Source of the DNA: an uncultured Pseudovibrio sp.
GTDB taxonomy: Bacteria > Pseudomonadota > Alphaproteobacteria > Rhizobiales > Stappiaceae
Direction: 5' to 3'
Assembly (NCBI GenBank): GCA_947496145.1
Contig: CANMBS010000006.1
Span: 124,001 to 188,000 of the forward strand
Length of the DNA stretch: 64,000 nt
Of the stretch, positions 8,929-17,439 are shown piece by piece (within the stretch, counting starts at the first letter, position 1; each line of letters opens with the position of its first letter). The notes under the pieces were generated by a model, which searched no databases, was not told the origin of the DNA, and worked only from the letters and a program-made list of their open reading frames with translations. A program made the position numbers and the translations under genes.

Positions 8929-9285
8929 ATGTTTCGAGGATCATGCCATTGCGGCGCTGTGAAGTTTGAATTTCGCGACAATCCTAAATGGCTTACAGAG
9001 TGCAACTGCTCTGCCTGCCGGAAATATGGAACAATCTGGGCGCATACCTCGCCCAAGAATGTCACTATCGAGATGGAACCGGATGCGACCTTCACTTATA
9101 TGTGGGGGGATAAGATGCTTGCTTTCCATACCTGCAAAACCTGCGGGAACACAACTCACTGGTCTGATCTGGATTCCGGGTATGACCGCATGGCGGTCAA
9201 TACACGCCTTGTGCCATTTGAAGATGTGAAAGACATTCCGATCCGTCACTTTGACGGAGCAGATACCTTTGAGTTCATTGATTAA
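8929..9285 (+). CDS. GFA family (glutathione-dependent formaldehyde-activating enzyme/CENP-V) protein
   Basis: A 118-residue zinc protein with the full GFA cysteine set: Cys6 and Cys8 (SCHCGAVKFEF), Cys25, Cys27 and Cys30 (CNCSACRKYG), and Cys69 and Cys72 (CKTCGN). Known for the family: a small zinc fold named after the Gfa enzyme. Most members have no proven glutathione-formaldehyde activity, so only the family is assigned. It starts 36 bases after the kinase gene and may share its transcript. A strong terminator follows. Confidence 0.88.
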   Translation: MFRGSCHCGAVKFEFRDNPKWLTECNCSACRKYGTIWAHTSPKNVTIEMEPDATFTYMWGDKMLAFHTCKTCGNTTHWSDLDSGYDRMAVNTRLVPFEDVKDIPIRHFDGADTFEFID

Positions 9286-9378
9286 AAAACATCAGTAAAT
9301 CGTTGTTGCGCTGAAATGTGCGCTGGTTTGCGCGGAAATGCGTTTTTTGCGTTTTATCTGCGTTGTTATGGATTTGAC

Positions 9379-9419
9379 AAAAAGCCCGCCCCGGCAAGTG
9401 TGCCGGGGCGGGCTTTTTT
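9379..9419 (+). terminator. Rho-independent terminator
   Basis: AAAGCCCGCCCCGGCA pairs with TGCCGGGGCGGGCTTT around a short loop and is followed by T residues. It is very stable and nearly symmetric, so it can terminate both the GFA gene and the convergent cobT transcript. Confidence 0.93.
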
Positions 9420-9457
9420 AAACTTATCCCCCTTCCGCGCAGAAAGGGTATTATGAC

Positions 9458-10495
9458 TTAGCTGTCTTGTGCATCAACGCCAGCATCGCCAAAGGTTGCC
9501 ATGCCTGCGTGGGTTGCCGCTGCTGCTTTGATGATGCCTGCTGCGACGGCTGCGCCTGAGCCTTCGCCCAAACGCATGCCCAGATCGAGAAGAGGCTTAC
9601 CGCCCATCTCTTCAAGTGCGCGGCGGTGTGCAGGTTCAGCGGAGGAATGAGAGAACACACAATGATCGAGCGCGGTCCTGTCCATCTTGTAAAGGATGGC
9701 TGCGGCTGCGGAGGTTACAAACCCATCAATCACGACAGGAACCTGTTGCATGCGTGCTGCCAGAATAACACCCGTCATCGCTGCGATCTCGCGGCCACCA
9801 ATACGGCGCAGAACTTCCAGAGGTTCGATTTTGCCGGGACCGCCAATACGCTGCACGGCTTGCTCCACCACAGCGACCTTATTTTTCAGCGCGTCGCCCT
9901 GAACACCAGTGCCCGGGCCAACCCATTCTTCTGCTGTGCCGCCAAAGAGAGCGTAGAAGATAGCGGCTGCAACTGTGGTGTTGCCGATGCCCATTTCGCC
10001 AAGGCAAAGCAGATCAGTGCCGCCTGAGATTGCTTCCATGCCAAAGGCCATGGTTGCAGCGCACTCAGATTCTTCGAAGGCATCTTCCTCAGAAATATCC
10101 GGGGTTGGCATTTCGAGCGCCAGTTCAAACACTTTGAGGCCGAGGTCATAGGCAATGCAAAGCTGGTTTACGGCTGCACCGCCCGCCGCAAAGTTGGAGA
10201 CCATTTGAGTCGTCACTTCTTTGGGAAATGCTGAGACACCTTTGTCAGCCACACCGTGGTTGGCTGCAAACACTGCAACCAGTGGGCGGGTAACTTTTGG
10301 CATTGGCAGGCCCTGCCAGGCAGCCAGCCATTCCACCAGCTCTTCCAGACGGCCCAGCGAGCCCAACGGCTTGGTCAGTTGCGCATCACGCTTTTTAACC
10401 GCTTCCACGGCTTCAAGGCTTGGGCCAGGCATAGCACCCACCAGATTTCTGATATCATCAAATGGCAGGGCCGAAGTTGCAAGTGACATACACAT
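9458..10495 (-). CDS. cobT: Nicotinate-nucleotide--dimethylbenzimidazole phosphoribosyltransferase
   Basis: A 345-residue cytoplasmic enzyme of lower-ligand activation in cobalamin synthesis: it transfers ribose phosphate from nicotinate mononucleotide to 5,6-dimethylbenzimidazole, giving alpha-ribazole phosphate. Diagnostic segments are KPLGSLGRLEELVEWLAAWQ near the N-terminus, VFAANHGVADKGVSAFPKEV, CLGEMGIGNTTVAAAI, and the C-terminal DLGMRLGEGSGAAVA, which contains the catalytic Glu. The length is normal for CobT. It is divergent from cobS, which catalyses the step that uses its product. Confidence 0.97.
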   Translation of the reverse strand: MCMSLATSALPFDDIRNLVGAMPGPSLEAVEAVKKRDAQLTKPLGSLGRLEELVEWLAAWQGLPMPKVTRPLVAVFAANHGVADKGVSAFPKEVTTQMVSNFAAGGAAVNQLCIAYDLGLKVFELALEMPTPDISEEDAFEESECAATMAFGMEAISGGTDLLCLGEMGIGNTTVAAAIFYALFGGTAEEWVGPGTGVQGDALKNKVAVVEQAVQRIGGPGKIEPLEVLRRIGGREIAAMTGVILAARMQQVPVVIDGFVTSAAAAILYKMDRTALDHCVFSHSSAEPAHRRALEEMGGKPLLDLGMRLGEGSGAAVAAGIIKAAAATHAGMATFGDAGVDAQDS

Positions 10496-10590
10496 CTCCA
10501 GATTTTCTTAGCGCGAACAGCAGATATTTACGCTTGTTGGTTGCGCAAATCTATAAGCCACTGGTCCCAGAATACAAATGGGGAATATCA

Positions 10591-10627
10591 ACTATTTGTG
10601 GTTTATCGGAGTTTGCAAACTACAAAT
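10591..10627. promoter_or_regulatory. Imperfect inverted repeat between cobT and cobS
   Basis: ATTTGTGGTTTA (from 10594) and CAAACTACAAAT (ending 10627) are inverted repeats matching at 10 of 12 positions in the short divergent intergenic region. Its position suggests an operator for a dimeric regulator acting on both cob genes. The regulator is not identifiable. Confidence 0.35.
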
Positions 10628-10687
10628 TGTTGCTCTAACTGATTTCAGTGGCATTTGATGCCAGTCCACTCGTTTCGGGAGCCGACC

Positions 10688-11506
10688 ATGTCAGAGGACC
10701 AACACACGAAAGATTCTCCTCCTCCTTCCACCTTTCTTCTTGCCGAGGTGGCGGAGCTGGTACGCTTTTTTTCCCGCATTCCGCTGCCAAAACTCGGGGA
10801 ATGGGATGAGTTGAACACAGCCCCTGATTTTCGGGTTCGCGCACGTAGCATTCCGCTGGCTGGTATAGTGATTTCACTTCCCAGCATGCTTGTAGTTTTA
10901 GTGCTTAGTGCCAGTGCATTGCCTTCCTCTGTCATCGCCTTACTTGCCGTTGTTGCGGCAGCGGCTGTTCAGGGTTGCTTACACGAAGATGGTCTGTCGG
11001 ATGTGGCAGACGGTTTTTTTGGGGGCCACACCGCAGAGCGACGACTTGAGATTATGAAGGACAGCCGCATCGGTGCCTTTGGTAGTGTTGCACTGGTTTT
11101 ATCGCTTAGCTTGCGCTGGTTGCTGGTTGCGGCTTTGCTTGAGGCTTATGGCGGTTTGGGGGCAGCTCTTGGGTTCCTTGCTGCGGAAACAACCGGTCGC
11201 TTTGGGATGGTCTGGCTATGGCAGCAGTTACCGCCTGCCTATCAGGGCGGCCTTTCTACCCGCTTTGGCATTCCAGAAAACATTGCTGTTTACTGGGCGG
11301 CCTGCTTTGCTCTTCCTCTCCTCGTGGTCAGCCTGTTCTATCTGAGCATTTTTCAGGTGATACTTGGCACAATCGTGGGGCTTGTCCTTATTTGGGCACT
11401 GGCACGACTTGCTCTTGCCAAAATCAAAGGCATAACAGGTGATGTTTTGGGCGCAGCACAACAAATTGGTTCACTAGGCTTCCTCCTGGGCGTCTTATCC
11501 CTTTAA
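10688..11506 (+). CDS. cobS: Adenosylcobinamide-GDP ribazoletransferase (cobalamin synthase)
   Basis: A 272-residue integral membrane enzyme that joins adenosylcobinamide-GDP to alpha-ribazole, the last step of nucleotide-loop assembly. The ATG at 10688 is preceded by GGGAG. The catalytic region is clear: HEDGLSDVADGFFGG followed by RLEIMKDSRIGAFGSVAL, with the Mg-binding acidic residues. About six or seven hydrophobic helices follow. It is divergent from cobT and presumably coregulated with it. Confidence 0.96.
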   Translation: MSEDQHTKDSPPPSTFLLAEVAELVRFFSRIPLPKLGEWDELNTAPDFRVRARSIPLAGIVISLPSMLVVLVLSASALPSSVIALLAVVAAAAVQGCLHEDGLSDVADGFFGGHTAERRLEIMKDSRIGAFGSVALVLSLSLRWLLVAALLEAYGGLGAALGFLAAETTGRFGMVWLWQQLPPAYQGGLSTRFGIPENIAVYWAACFALPLLVVSLFYLSIFQVILGTIVGLVLIWALARLALAKIKGITGDVLGAAQQIGSLGFLLGVLSL

Positions 11507-11676
11507 AGGCACCCTGCCGGTTTTGCGTAAAGGACTGTGCTTAATATGCAGCTTCGTCCCTGCTGATGCTCCTGACCTGTGTCAGATGCGGGGTAAGGGC
11601 GAGCATTTTAACGTTGTTACGAATGCTGTGTCTGCAACAGAACTGATCGCATTAATCATTCGGGACCGGAAAAATT

Positions 11677-12846
11677 ATGAGGCTTTCATTTGGCTGCTGG
11701 CATTCATTTGCAAGACCTGCCGGAGTTCTTCTCCTTATTGCTGCTGTGCTCGCCGGATGCGCGTCCCGCCCCGGTCCTGAAGCCTTAACCGTGTCACTGG
11801 AGGAGGCAAAGGGAACCCGCGAAGTTGATATTCTCATTGCAACCACTCGTGCCCGCTCTGGTAAACCTCATGAGTTGTTTTCCTCAGAACGAAGTGAGAT
11901 TTTAGATTTTGGTGAAGCAACCATTTCTCTGCCACCGACACATGAACCCGGCGAAATTGAATGGCCTTCTTCCTCTCCGGGAGATCCGAACAAGCACTTT
12001 GTAGTCCGCAAGGCAGATTACATTGATGGAGAGGAAGCTTTTTCGGAGGAGCTTGACCAAAGACTAAAGCAGCTTCCCAAAGCCAACCGGGAAGCCCTGC
12101 TCTTTATTCACGGATACAACACCCGCTTTGCTGAAGGTGTCTTCAGGCTTGCGCAGATTGTTGGCGATGCCAGACAGCCGGGCGTTCCCATGCTGTTTAC
12201 ATGGGCCTCCAGAGGGTATCTGACCGACTATATCTACGACAATAACAGTGTGGCGCTGGCCCGTGACGGGCTGGAGGAAACACTGCATATGCTCACGCGC
12301 TCCAAGGCTAAATCTGTCACCGTGGTTGCGCATTCGCTGGGCAATCTGCTGCTTCTGGAAACTCTGCGCCAGATGGAGTTGAAGGGCACCAGTGTTTTGC
12401 GCAATAAAAAGGTGACGGTGGTGATGGCCTCGCCAGACATCGACATTGATGTGTTTAAAAAGAACATTGTGGCTTTGGGGTTGCGGGCCAATCCGATTTA
12501 CGTGATTGTTTCACGCGATGACCGGGCATTGCAGTTCTCCCGCCATCTTGCAGGTGGCAAGGAACGTGTGGGAGGAGCTGAAAACGATGAGGCCCTTGCA
12601 GCACTTGGTGTTGTTGTTATTGACCTGACAGATGTTGAAACTAAAGACGCGACGAACCATAGTAAGTTTGCGCAGCTTGCTCAGTTTGGCCCGGAATTTC
12701 AGCGAGCGCTGGAAGAAGGGCAATTGCAGCGAAGCCAAACCGGGATTGGGGGCCGTATTTCCAATGCTGGCAGAAGCTTCACCAGTTTGTTGAGCAATAC
12801 TGCCAAGATTGTGATTACGACCCCGGGTACGATTGCCGCGCAATAA
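11677..12846 (+). CDS. Lipoprotein alpha/beta hydrolase, DUF900 family
   Basis: A 389-residue protein with a lipoprotein signal peptide ending in the lipobox LAGC (about residue 27), so probably anchored in an envelope membrane. The hydrolase core shows REALLFIHGYNTRFAEG (oxyanion-hole HGYN) and VVAHSLGNLLLLE, the nucleophile elbow with Ser in HSLGN. PDIDIDVF probably carries the catalytic Asp. Known of DUF900: serine hydrolases of unknown substrate. A basic C-terminal tail of about 60 residues is predicted to be low complexity. No functional partner is adjacent. Confidence 0.87.
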   Translation: MRLSFGCWHSFARPAGVLLLIAAVLAGCASRPGPEALTVSLEEAKGTREVDILIATTRARSGKPHELFSSERSEILDFGEATISLPPTHEPGEIEWPSSSPGDPNKHFVVRKADYIDGEEAFSEELDQRLKQLPKANREALLFIHGYNTRFAEGVFRLAQIVGDARQPGVPMLFTWASRGYLTDYIYDNNSVALARDGLEETLHMLTRSKAKSVTVVAHSLGNLLLLETLRQMELKGTSVLRNKKVTVVMASPDIDIDVFKKNIVALGLRANPIYVIVSRDDRALQFSRHLAGGKERVGGAENDEALAALGVVVIDLTDVETKDATNHSKFAQLAQFGPEFQRALEEGQLQRSQTGIGGRISNAGRSFTSLLSNTAKIVITTPGTIAAQ

Positions 12847-12879
12847 TGGGCGAATCGTTCTTGGTCCGGGGCAAGGATA

Positions 12880-13104
12880 ATGGTTTTGACAGGTCATTCA
12901 GAAGCCCCCGCCAGCCCTTGCAAAAAGCAATGCAAGCTGGATGAAGAGACAAAGATGTGTGTGAGTTGCTGGAGATTGCTCAGCGAAATTGCTGGCTGGG
13001 CGAAGCTTTCTGCATCCGAGCAGCATGAGGTGATCGCACAGCTTCCCTCCCGCAGACAGGCATTTTCCGGCTCACATGAGGAGGACCTTGCATGCGCTGG
13101 ATGA
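12880..13104 (+). CDS. DUF1289 family small cysteine protein
   Basis: A 74-residue protein with the complete DUF1289 pattern: SPCKKQC (Cys14, Cys18), LDEETKMCVSCWRLLSEIAGW (Cys27, Cys30) and a C-terminal basic helix. The four cysteines probably bind a metal ion or Fe-S cluster; the function is unknown. Its end overlaps the start of the retropepsin-like gene by 13 bases, so the two are cotranslated. Confidence 0.88.
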   Translation: MVLTGHSEAPASPCKKQCKLDEETKMCVSCWRLLSEIAGWAKLSASEQHEVIAQLPSRRQAFSGSHEEDLACAG

Positions 13105-13790
13105 TAGGGCTTGTAATCCTCATTGGCGCTATGGCACTCGGGCTTGCCACTGGTTACCTTGGCACCCCGGAGTTTCTTGGAGAGCGCTTTCAGGCGGATG
13201 GCCCGCGTTTCGTTGCTCTGGCGGCTATGGGGATTGTGATCCTTATGGGCGTTACCATGCGCCGCCCTGCCCTTGGCGAGGTGCTCAATGCGGTTGTCCT
13301 TTGGGGCGGTCTGGCGCTGCTGCTGATTATTGGGTACACCTACCGCTATGAGCTGATGACTGTGCGTGACCGGGTTATGTCTGAGTTATTTCCCGGTTCT
13401 GTAACCCAAACACTTAACGGTGAACTGGTCATCTCACGAGGGTCGAGCCATCAGTTTTACCTCACCGCGCAGGTGGATGGCGTTCCCGTTGAGATGCTGG
13501 TTGATACGGGTGCGTCTCACATCACCCTGTCTTACGATGATGCGAAACGGGCTGGTTTTGACCCCGAAAAGCTCTATTTCGGCACCCCGGTTTCTACTGC
13601 TAATGGCATGGGATTTGTATCACGTGTGCGCCTGCATGAGTTACAGATCGGGGACTGGCATCTGAGTGATGTCCCGGCATTCGTGGCTCAGGAGGACATG
13701 CTGTCTACCAGCTTGCTGGGAATGAGTGCACTTAACACCTTTGCCAGCTGGCGGGTGGAAGGCAATCAGTTGATCCTGAAAGCACGTTAA
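13092..13790 (+). CDS. Retropepsin-like aspartic protease, membrane-anchored (TIGR02281 type)
   Basis: A 232-residue protein with three predicted N-terminal membrane segments (about 5-22, 42-56, 66-82) and a soluble retropepsin fold. The active site is MLVDTGASHITL (Asp138-Thr-Gly), followed by TANGMGFVSRVRLHELQIGD and SLLGMSALNTF. Known for the clan AA family: homodimeric aspartyl proteases, often found beside DUF1289 genes in alphaproteobacteria. The substrate is unknown. It is probably periplasmic in orientation. Confidence 0.88.
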   Translation: MRWMIGLVILIGAMALGLATGYLGTPEFLGERFQADGPRFVALAAMGIVILMGVTMRRPALGEVLNAVVLWGGLALLLIIGYTYRYELMTVRDRVMSELFPGSVTQTLNGELVISRGSSHQFYLTAQVDGVPVEMLVDTGASHITLSYDDAKRAGFDPEKLYFGTPVSTANGMGFVSRVRLHELQIGDWHLSDVPAFVAQEDMLSTSLLGMSALNTFASWRVEGNQLILKAR

Positions 13791-13871
13791 ACGGGGTTAG
13801 GCGAACCAGTGACGGGAGAGCCGCAGACAGGGTTGTCAGCGGCTTTTGTTGTTTTGAGTGCTGGCTATGCC

Positions 13872-14693
13872 TTACAGCAGGCTCCATGCAAACCGCAGGC
13901 TGGCGAGGAGGAGGAAAATACCAAAGCCGATTTCCAGCTTTCGTTTTGGCAGGTTATGGGCAAAGTGTGCGCCCAGTGGAGCGGCATAGATGGTGATTGG
14001 CATGAGCAGTGCCACTGCCAGCAGGTTCACATAGCCCACGGAAAACGGAGGCAGGTTGGGCGCATTCCATCCAGCTGCGACCAGACCGAAAACAGCCGGA
14101 ATGGAGATGAGAACGCCAACACCTGAAGAGGTGGCAACGGCCTGATGAATGGGACGGCTAAACAGGGTCATGAAGGTGTTGTTCATAACACCGCCGCCAA
14201 TTCCCATGAGGGTTGAGAAAAAGCCGATCAGAACGCCAATAACAGCGCGTGTGGGATTGCCCGGAATATCGCTGCCAAGTTTCCAGCTCTCACGGTTGAG
14301 CAGCATGCGCAGGGCGACTGTAAACGCGATCACTGCAAAAATGCCTTTTAACGTATCGCCAGAAACAAGTGCGGCCACATAGGAGGCCAGAAACACGCCA
14401 ATCGGTATCGGGATGATCCAGCTTTTAAGGAGCGCAAGATCAACGGCCCCTTTCTTCTTATGGGCAAAGAACGAGCGCAAAGATGTGGGGACGATCACAC
14501 CGAGGGAAGAAGCCACGGAAATATGGACGACAGCCTCCGGGTTCACACCGACTGCTGTGACGATGGTGACAAGGATCGGCACAAGGATTGCTCCGCCTCC
14601 GATCCCGAACAACCCAGCCAGAAAACCTGCCAGCGCGCCAGAGACGGCCAGTGCCGCTCCGAACCCCAGCATAGACGGTGTAATGAGGTCCAT
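13872..14693 (-). CDS. TauE/SafE family membrane permease (sulfite/organosulfur exporter family)
   Basis: A 273-residue integral membrane protein with about eight hydrophobic segments in two homologous halves, each with a Gly-rich family motif (LAGFLAGLFGIGGGAILVPI in the first, GFFSTLMGIGGGVMNNTF in the second). Known for the family: anion and organosulfur transport associated with taurine or sulfoacetate metabolism, though most members are uncharacterised. No sulfur gene is adjacent, so only the family is assigned. Confidence 0.9.
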   Translation of the reverse strand: MDLITPSMLGFGAALAVSGALAGFLAGLFGIGGGAILVPILVTIVTAVGVNPEAVVHISVASSLGVIVPTSLRSFFAHKKKGAVDLALLKSWIIPIPIGVFLASYVAALVSGDTLKGIFAVIAFTVALRMLLNRESWKLGSDIPGNPTRAVIGVLIGFFSTLMGIGGGVMNNTFMTLFSRPIHQAVATSSGVGVLISIPAVFGLVAAGWNAPNLPPFSVGYVNLLAVALLMPITIYAAPLGAHFAHNLPKRKLEIGFGIFLLLASLRFAWSLL

Positions 14694-14826
14694 GCTGTCC
14701 CCTCCTCAATTCCTTAGATTCATTCAGGCAGGCTCACGCATCCGCGTCCCTCTTGTCTGAGCCTGCTCTTTTCCTTGTGCGCTTTACCGAGCAGAAAAAC
14801 CAGCGCTTTGCCCCTAGCAAAAGGTA

Positions 14827-15873
14827 TTAGGCGAGTTCTGCCTGCTTTTGCTCACGGGCTTGGCGGGCAAGGTTTTGATGGTGGGAGACAGCCGCCAGAG
14901 CGTCTTCCAGCACCTCAATGCCAGCGTCCTGCCTGTTGGCGTCCACTGTCATGATACGGCGGAAGTGACGGGCACCGGGAACGCCCTGATAGGTGCCCAG
15001 AATATGGCGGGTGATGGACGCCAGTTTGGTGCCTTTCGTCAGCTCATCTTCGATATAGCTGCGATAAACGTCCATTGCTTGCGCCGGAGTGATTGCTGAG
15101 CGGCCTTGTCCGTAAACCACGCGGTCAACATCTGCCAGCAGCATAGGGTTTTGATAGGCTGCACGGCCCATCATGACACCGTCGAGCTTTTCCAGATGTC
15201 TGATGGTTTCTTCCAGAGTTGCAATGCCGCCGTTTACGCCGATGAAGACCTCCGGCAGGCGTTCTTTCAGGCGGTAAACCAGTTCGTAGTCCAGCGGAGG
15301 AACGTCCCGGTTTTCCTTGGGGCTGAGGCCCTTCAGCCAGGCTTTACGGGCATGGACCCAAAGCGCATCTGTGCCAGCGGCGATGACTTTATCTGCCAGC
15401 GCGTTGAGCGCTTCTTCCGGGTCCTGATCGTCCACACCGATGCGGCATTTGGTGGTCACCGGAATGGAGACGACGTCTTTCATAGCCGCAATGCAGTCTG
15501 CCACAAGGTCCGGCTCCAGCATGAGGCAGGCCCCGAACTTGCCGGACTGCACCCGGTCAGAGGGACAGCCAACATTGAGGTTGACCTCATCATAGCCCCA
15601 GTCCTCTACCATCTTCGCGCAGTCCGCCAGCGCTTTGGGATCAGACCCGCCAAGCTGACAGGCAACTGGCTGCTCATCTTTAGAAAAGTTCAGGTGACGG
15701 TCCCTGTCGCCATGGATTAAAGCGCCAGTGGTGACCATCTCTGTGTAAAGAAGTGAGCTTTTGGAAAGAACACGATGAAACGCACGGCAATGCCTGTCCG
15801 TCCAGTCAAGCATCGGCGCGACTGCGAAGACAGGGCTGTTGGTGTTGTATAGTTTTTTTGATGCGTCAGTCAT
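14827..15873 (-). CDS. dusA: tRNA-dihydrouridine(20/20a) synthase DusA
   Basis: A 348-residue FMN enzyme that reduces uridine 20/20a of the tRNA D-loop with NADPH. FAVAPMLDWTDRHCR opens the TIM barrel; the catalytic Cys is at about residue 103 in NLNVGCPSDRVQSG; WVHARKAWLKGLSPKENR is the DusA-specific segment and VMMGRAAYQNP is the FMN phosphate site. dusA genes are known integration hot spots, but here the prophage lies more than 3 kb away and is of the transposable type. The gene is intact. Confidence 0.96.
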   Translation of the reverse strand: MTDASKKLYNTNSPVFAVAPMLDWTDRHCRAFHRVLSKSSLLYTEMVTTGALIHGDRDRHLNFSKDEQPVACQLGGSDPKALADCAKMVEDWGYDEVNLNVGCPSDRVQSGKFGACLMLEPDLVADCIAAMKDVVSIPVTTKCRIGVDDQDPEEALNALADKVIAAGTDALWVHARKAWLKGLSPKENRDVPPLDYELVYRLKERLPEVFIGVNGGIATLEETIRHLEKLDGVMMGRAAYQNPMLLADVDRVVYGQGRSAITPAQAMDVYRSYIEDELTKGTKLASITRHILGTYQGVPGARHFRRIMTVDANRQDAGIEVLEDALAAVSHHQNLARQAREQKQAELA

Positions 15874-16041
15874 TCACTGTGGTCTCAAACAAGTCTTGAT
15901 CGGCGCTCTTTTGCCCTTTCCTGTCGAAGTTGGCAAGGCAGCACCTTCAAAATTCTTCGAAGGCGACTGGAATGCCGCGGTGCATGGTTAAAGACGAGAT
16001 GTGCTGGTAAGGTCGCAATATCGGTTGCCCCTCATTACTGA

Positions 16042-16902
16042 TCAAAGTATCGCTCTGGGTGAGTACGCTTTTTGGGAGTTGAGGAACTCAAGCAAGCGCT
16101 TCGCATCAGCATGCCCTTGCCTTGCAGCTTTTATCGCCCACTTTTTGGCTTCTTTGTTGTCTTGTGGCCGACCGCGTCCCCAGTGATAATTGAGCGCAGT
16201 TATAAACTGGCAGGTTGCATTGTTCTGCTTAGCACATTTTTTGTAATAATGAGCTGATGCCTTCTCATTCTTCGAAATGTCCTTGCCTTCCAGATGCAAT
16301 TTACCCAAAAATACCTGAGACTTGATACTTCCTCCGTCAGCAGCTTCGTAGAAGTAATCTAGTGCCTGTTCTTTGTCTTTAACTACAAACTCACCACGAT
16401 AGTACATCTGAGCAAGCATCTCCGTTGCTTCGATCTTACCCCAAAGATGCGCTGTTTCCAGAAGTTCAATCGCATGCTGTTTGTCAGGTGCGGCTCCTTT
16501 CAAGCTCAAAATCGCAAGGTTTACATAGGCATCTAAGTCACCTGCATTTTTAGCAAGCTCCAACCACTTGCGGGCTGTCACCAAATCAACAGAGACACCA
16601 AAACCATTCATATATAGAAAACCTAAGAGGTTCTGCCCTGCCCTATGCCCCTTCTCGGCTGATTTCACCGCCCATTCATAGGCCAAATTATCATCCTGCT
16701 TTACATGTAGCCCCTGACGATAAAGCGCAGCCAGCAGAACTTGCGCATATGGCTCACCATTCGCCGCTCTTTCCTTTATGTCTGCTACTACACTAGCTGG
16801 CGAAGGCTCCGCTAATTCAGTAGCAGACAAACGTGTCAAACAAAAAGCAATCGCTCCCAAAGAAAGGAGTAAAATGAGTAAGGGTTTATTTCTGAAGCTC
16901 AT
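16042..16902 (-). CDS. Sel1-repeat (TPR-like) protein, probably exported
   Basis: A 286-residue protein starting at the ATG whose complement ends at 16902; a longer reading to 17058 has an uncharacteristic N-terminus before the signal-like MSFRNKPLLILLLSLGAIAF. After the hydrophobic segment there are at least five Sel1-type repeats of about 36 residues with A-x-x-x-L-G/A-x-L-Y and A-x-x-W-x-x-x-A-A-x-x-G signatures (for example AQVLLAALYRQGLHV, SQVFLGKLHLEGKDI, AKKWAIKAARQGHADAKRLL). Known for the family: periplasmic scaffold or signalling adaptors. The partner is unknown. Confidence 0.82.
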   Translation of the reverse strand: MSFRNKPLLILLLSLGAIAFCLTRLSATELAEPSPASVVADIKERAANGEPYAQVLLAALYRQGLHVKQDDNLAYEWAVKSAEKGHRAGQNLLGFLYMNGFGVSVDLVTARKWLELAKNAGDLDAYVNLAILSLKGAAPDKQHAIELLETAHLWGKIEATEMLAQMYYRGEFVVKDKEQALDYFYEAADGGSIKSQVFLGKLHLEGKDISKNEKASAHYYKKCAKQNNATCQFITALNYHWGRGRPQDNKEAKKWAIKAARQGHADAKRLLEFLNSQKAYSPRAIL

Positions 16903-17439
16903 GGGGTAGCTCAAGCAATGAACATTAAAAATATGACGCAGCAGATAGCGTGAGTATTGATAGACTCGATTCTTGCATCGTTCAGAGTATGACACGAAAA
17001 GCTGGAAAGGTATGCAGCGCGTGTGGGAGCGGGTACGTAAAGGTAAGGCTAGCGACACTACGCGATCACAGGATCAATGTTCAAAGAGGCATCGCATACC
17101 TGTGTTACAAGCCTCATTTCTTAGTAACTCTACTTAACAACATCGTGAGAGCGCGTCATCTGTTAAGCTTGGGGCGAGAAGTTACGTTTGCGAGAAAAAA
17201 GAGCTTCCGGGCATTCAACGTCAATCGGGCTCACCTAAGCACTTCGAAAACAAGTGGTATTTGAGGGCAGGTAGCGTTTTATCCAGTCTGCTCATGCCAT
17301 CACAATCTGAAGATAGCCTTCGTGAGCAGTGTGAAGGTCACCATGTTCATTTTATCGATAATCTTAAATCCCGAGAAAATGCAAAGCAACATTGTGCCCC
17401 GGTGCGAACCCCGGATATGAGTTCATGAGGAGTATTGCA
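16903..17439. other. Gene-poor interval before the 500-residue gene
   Basis: About 540 bases without a supportable gene. A 104-codon plus-strand frame (16950-17264) has no ribosome-binding site, a basic composition and no family resemblance. A GC-rich segment near 17398-17416 resembles a tRNA T-arm but no tRNA body surrounds it. I see nothing else. Confidence 0.5.

Noticed and set aside
10496-10687. Cobalamin riboswitch between cobT and cobS
   Set aside because: A GCCACTGG sequence near 10558 resembles part of the riboswitch core, but the other conserved boxes and arms are missing and the region is too short.
15106-15720. 204-codon plus-strand frame inside dusA
   Set aside because: Antisense to a certain dusA gene.
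17392-17420. tRNA or tRNA remnant
   Set aside because: Only a T-arm-like CCGGTGCGAACCCCGG is visible; no acceptor, D or anticodon arms surround it.
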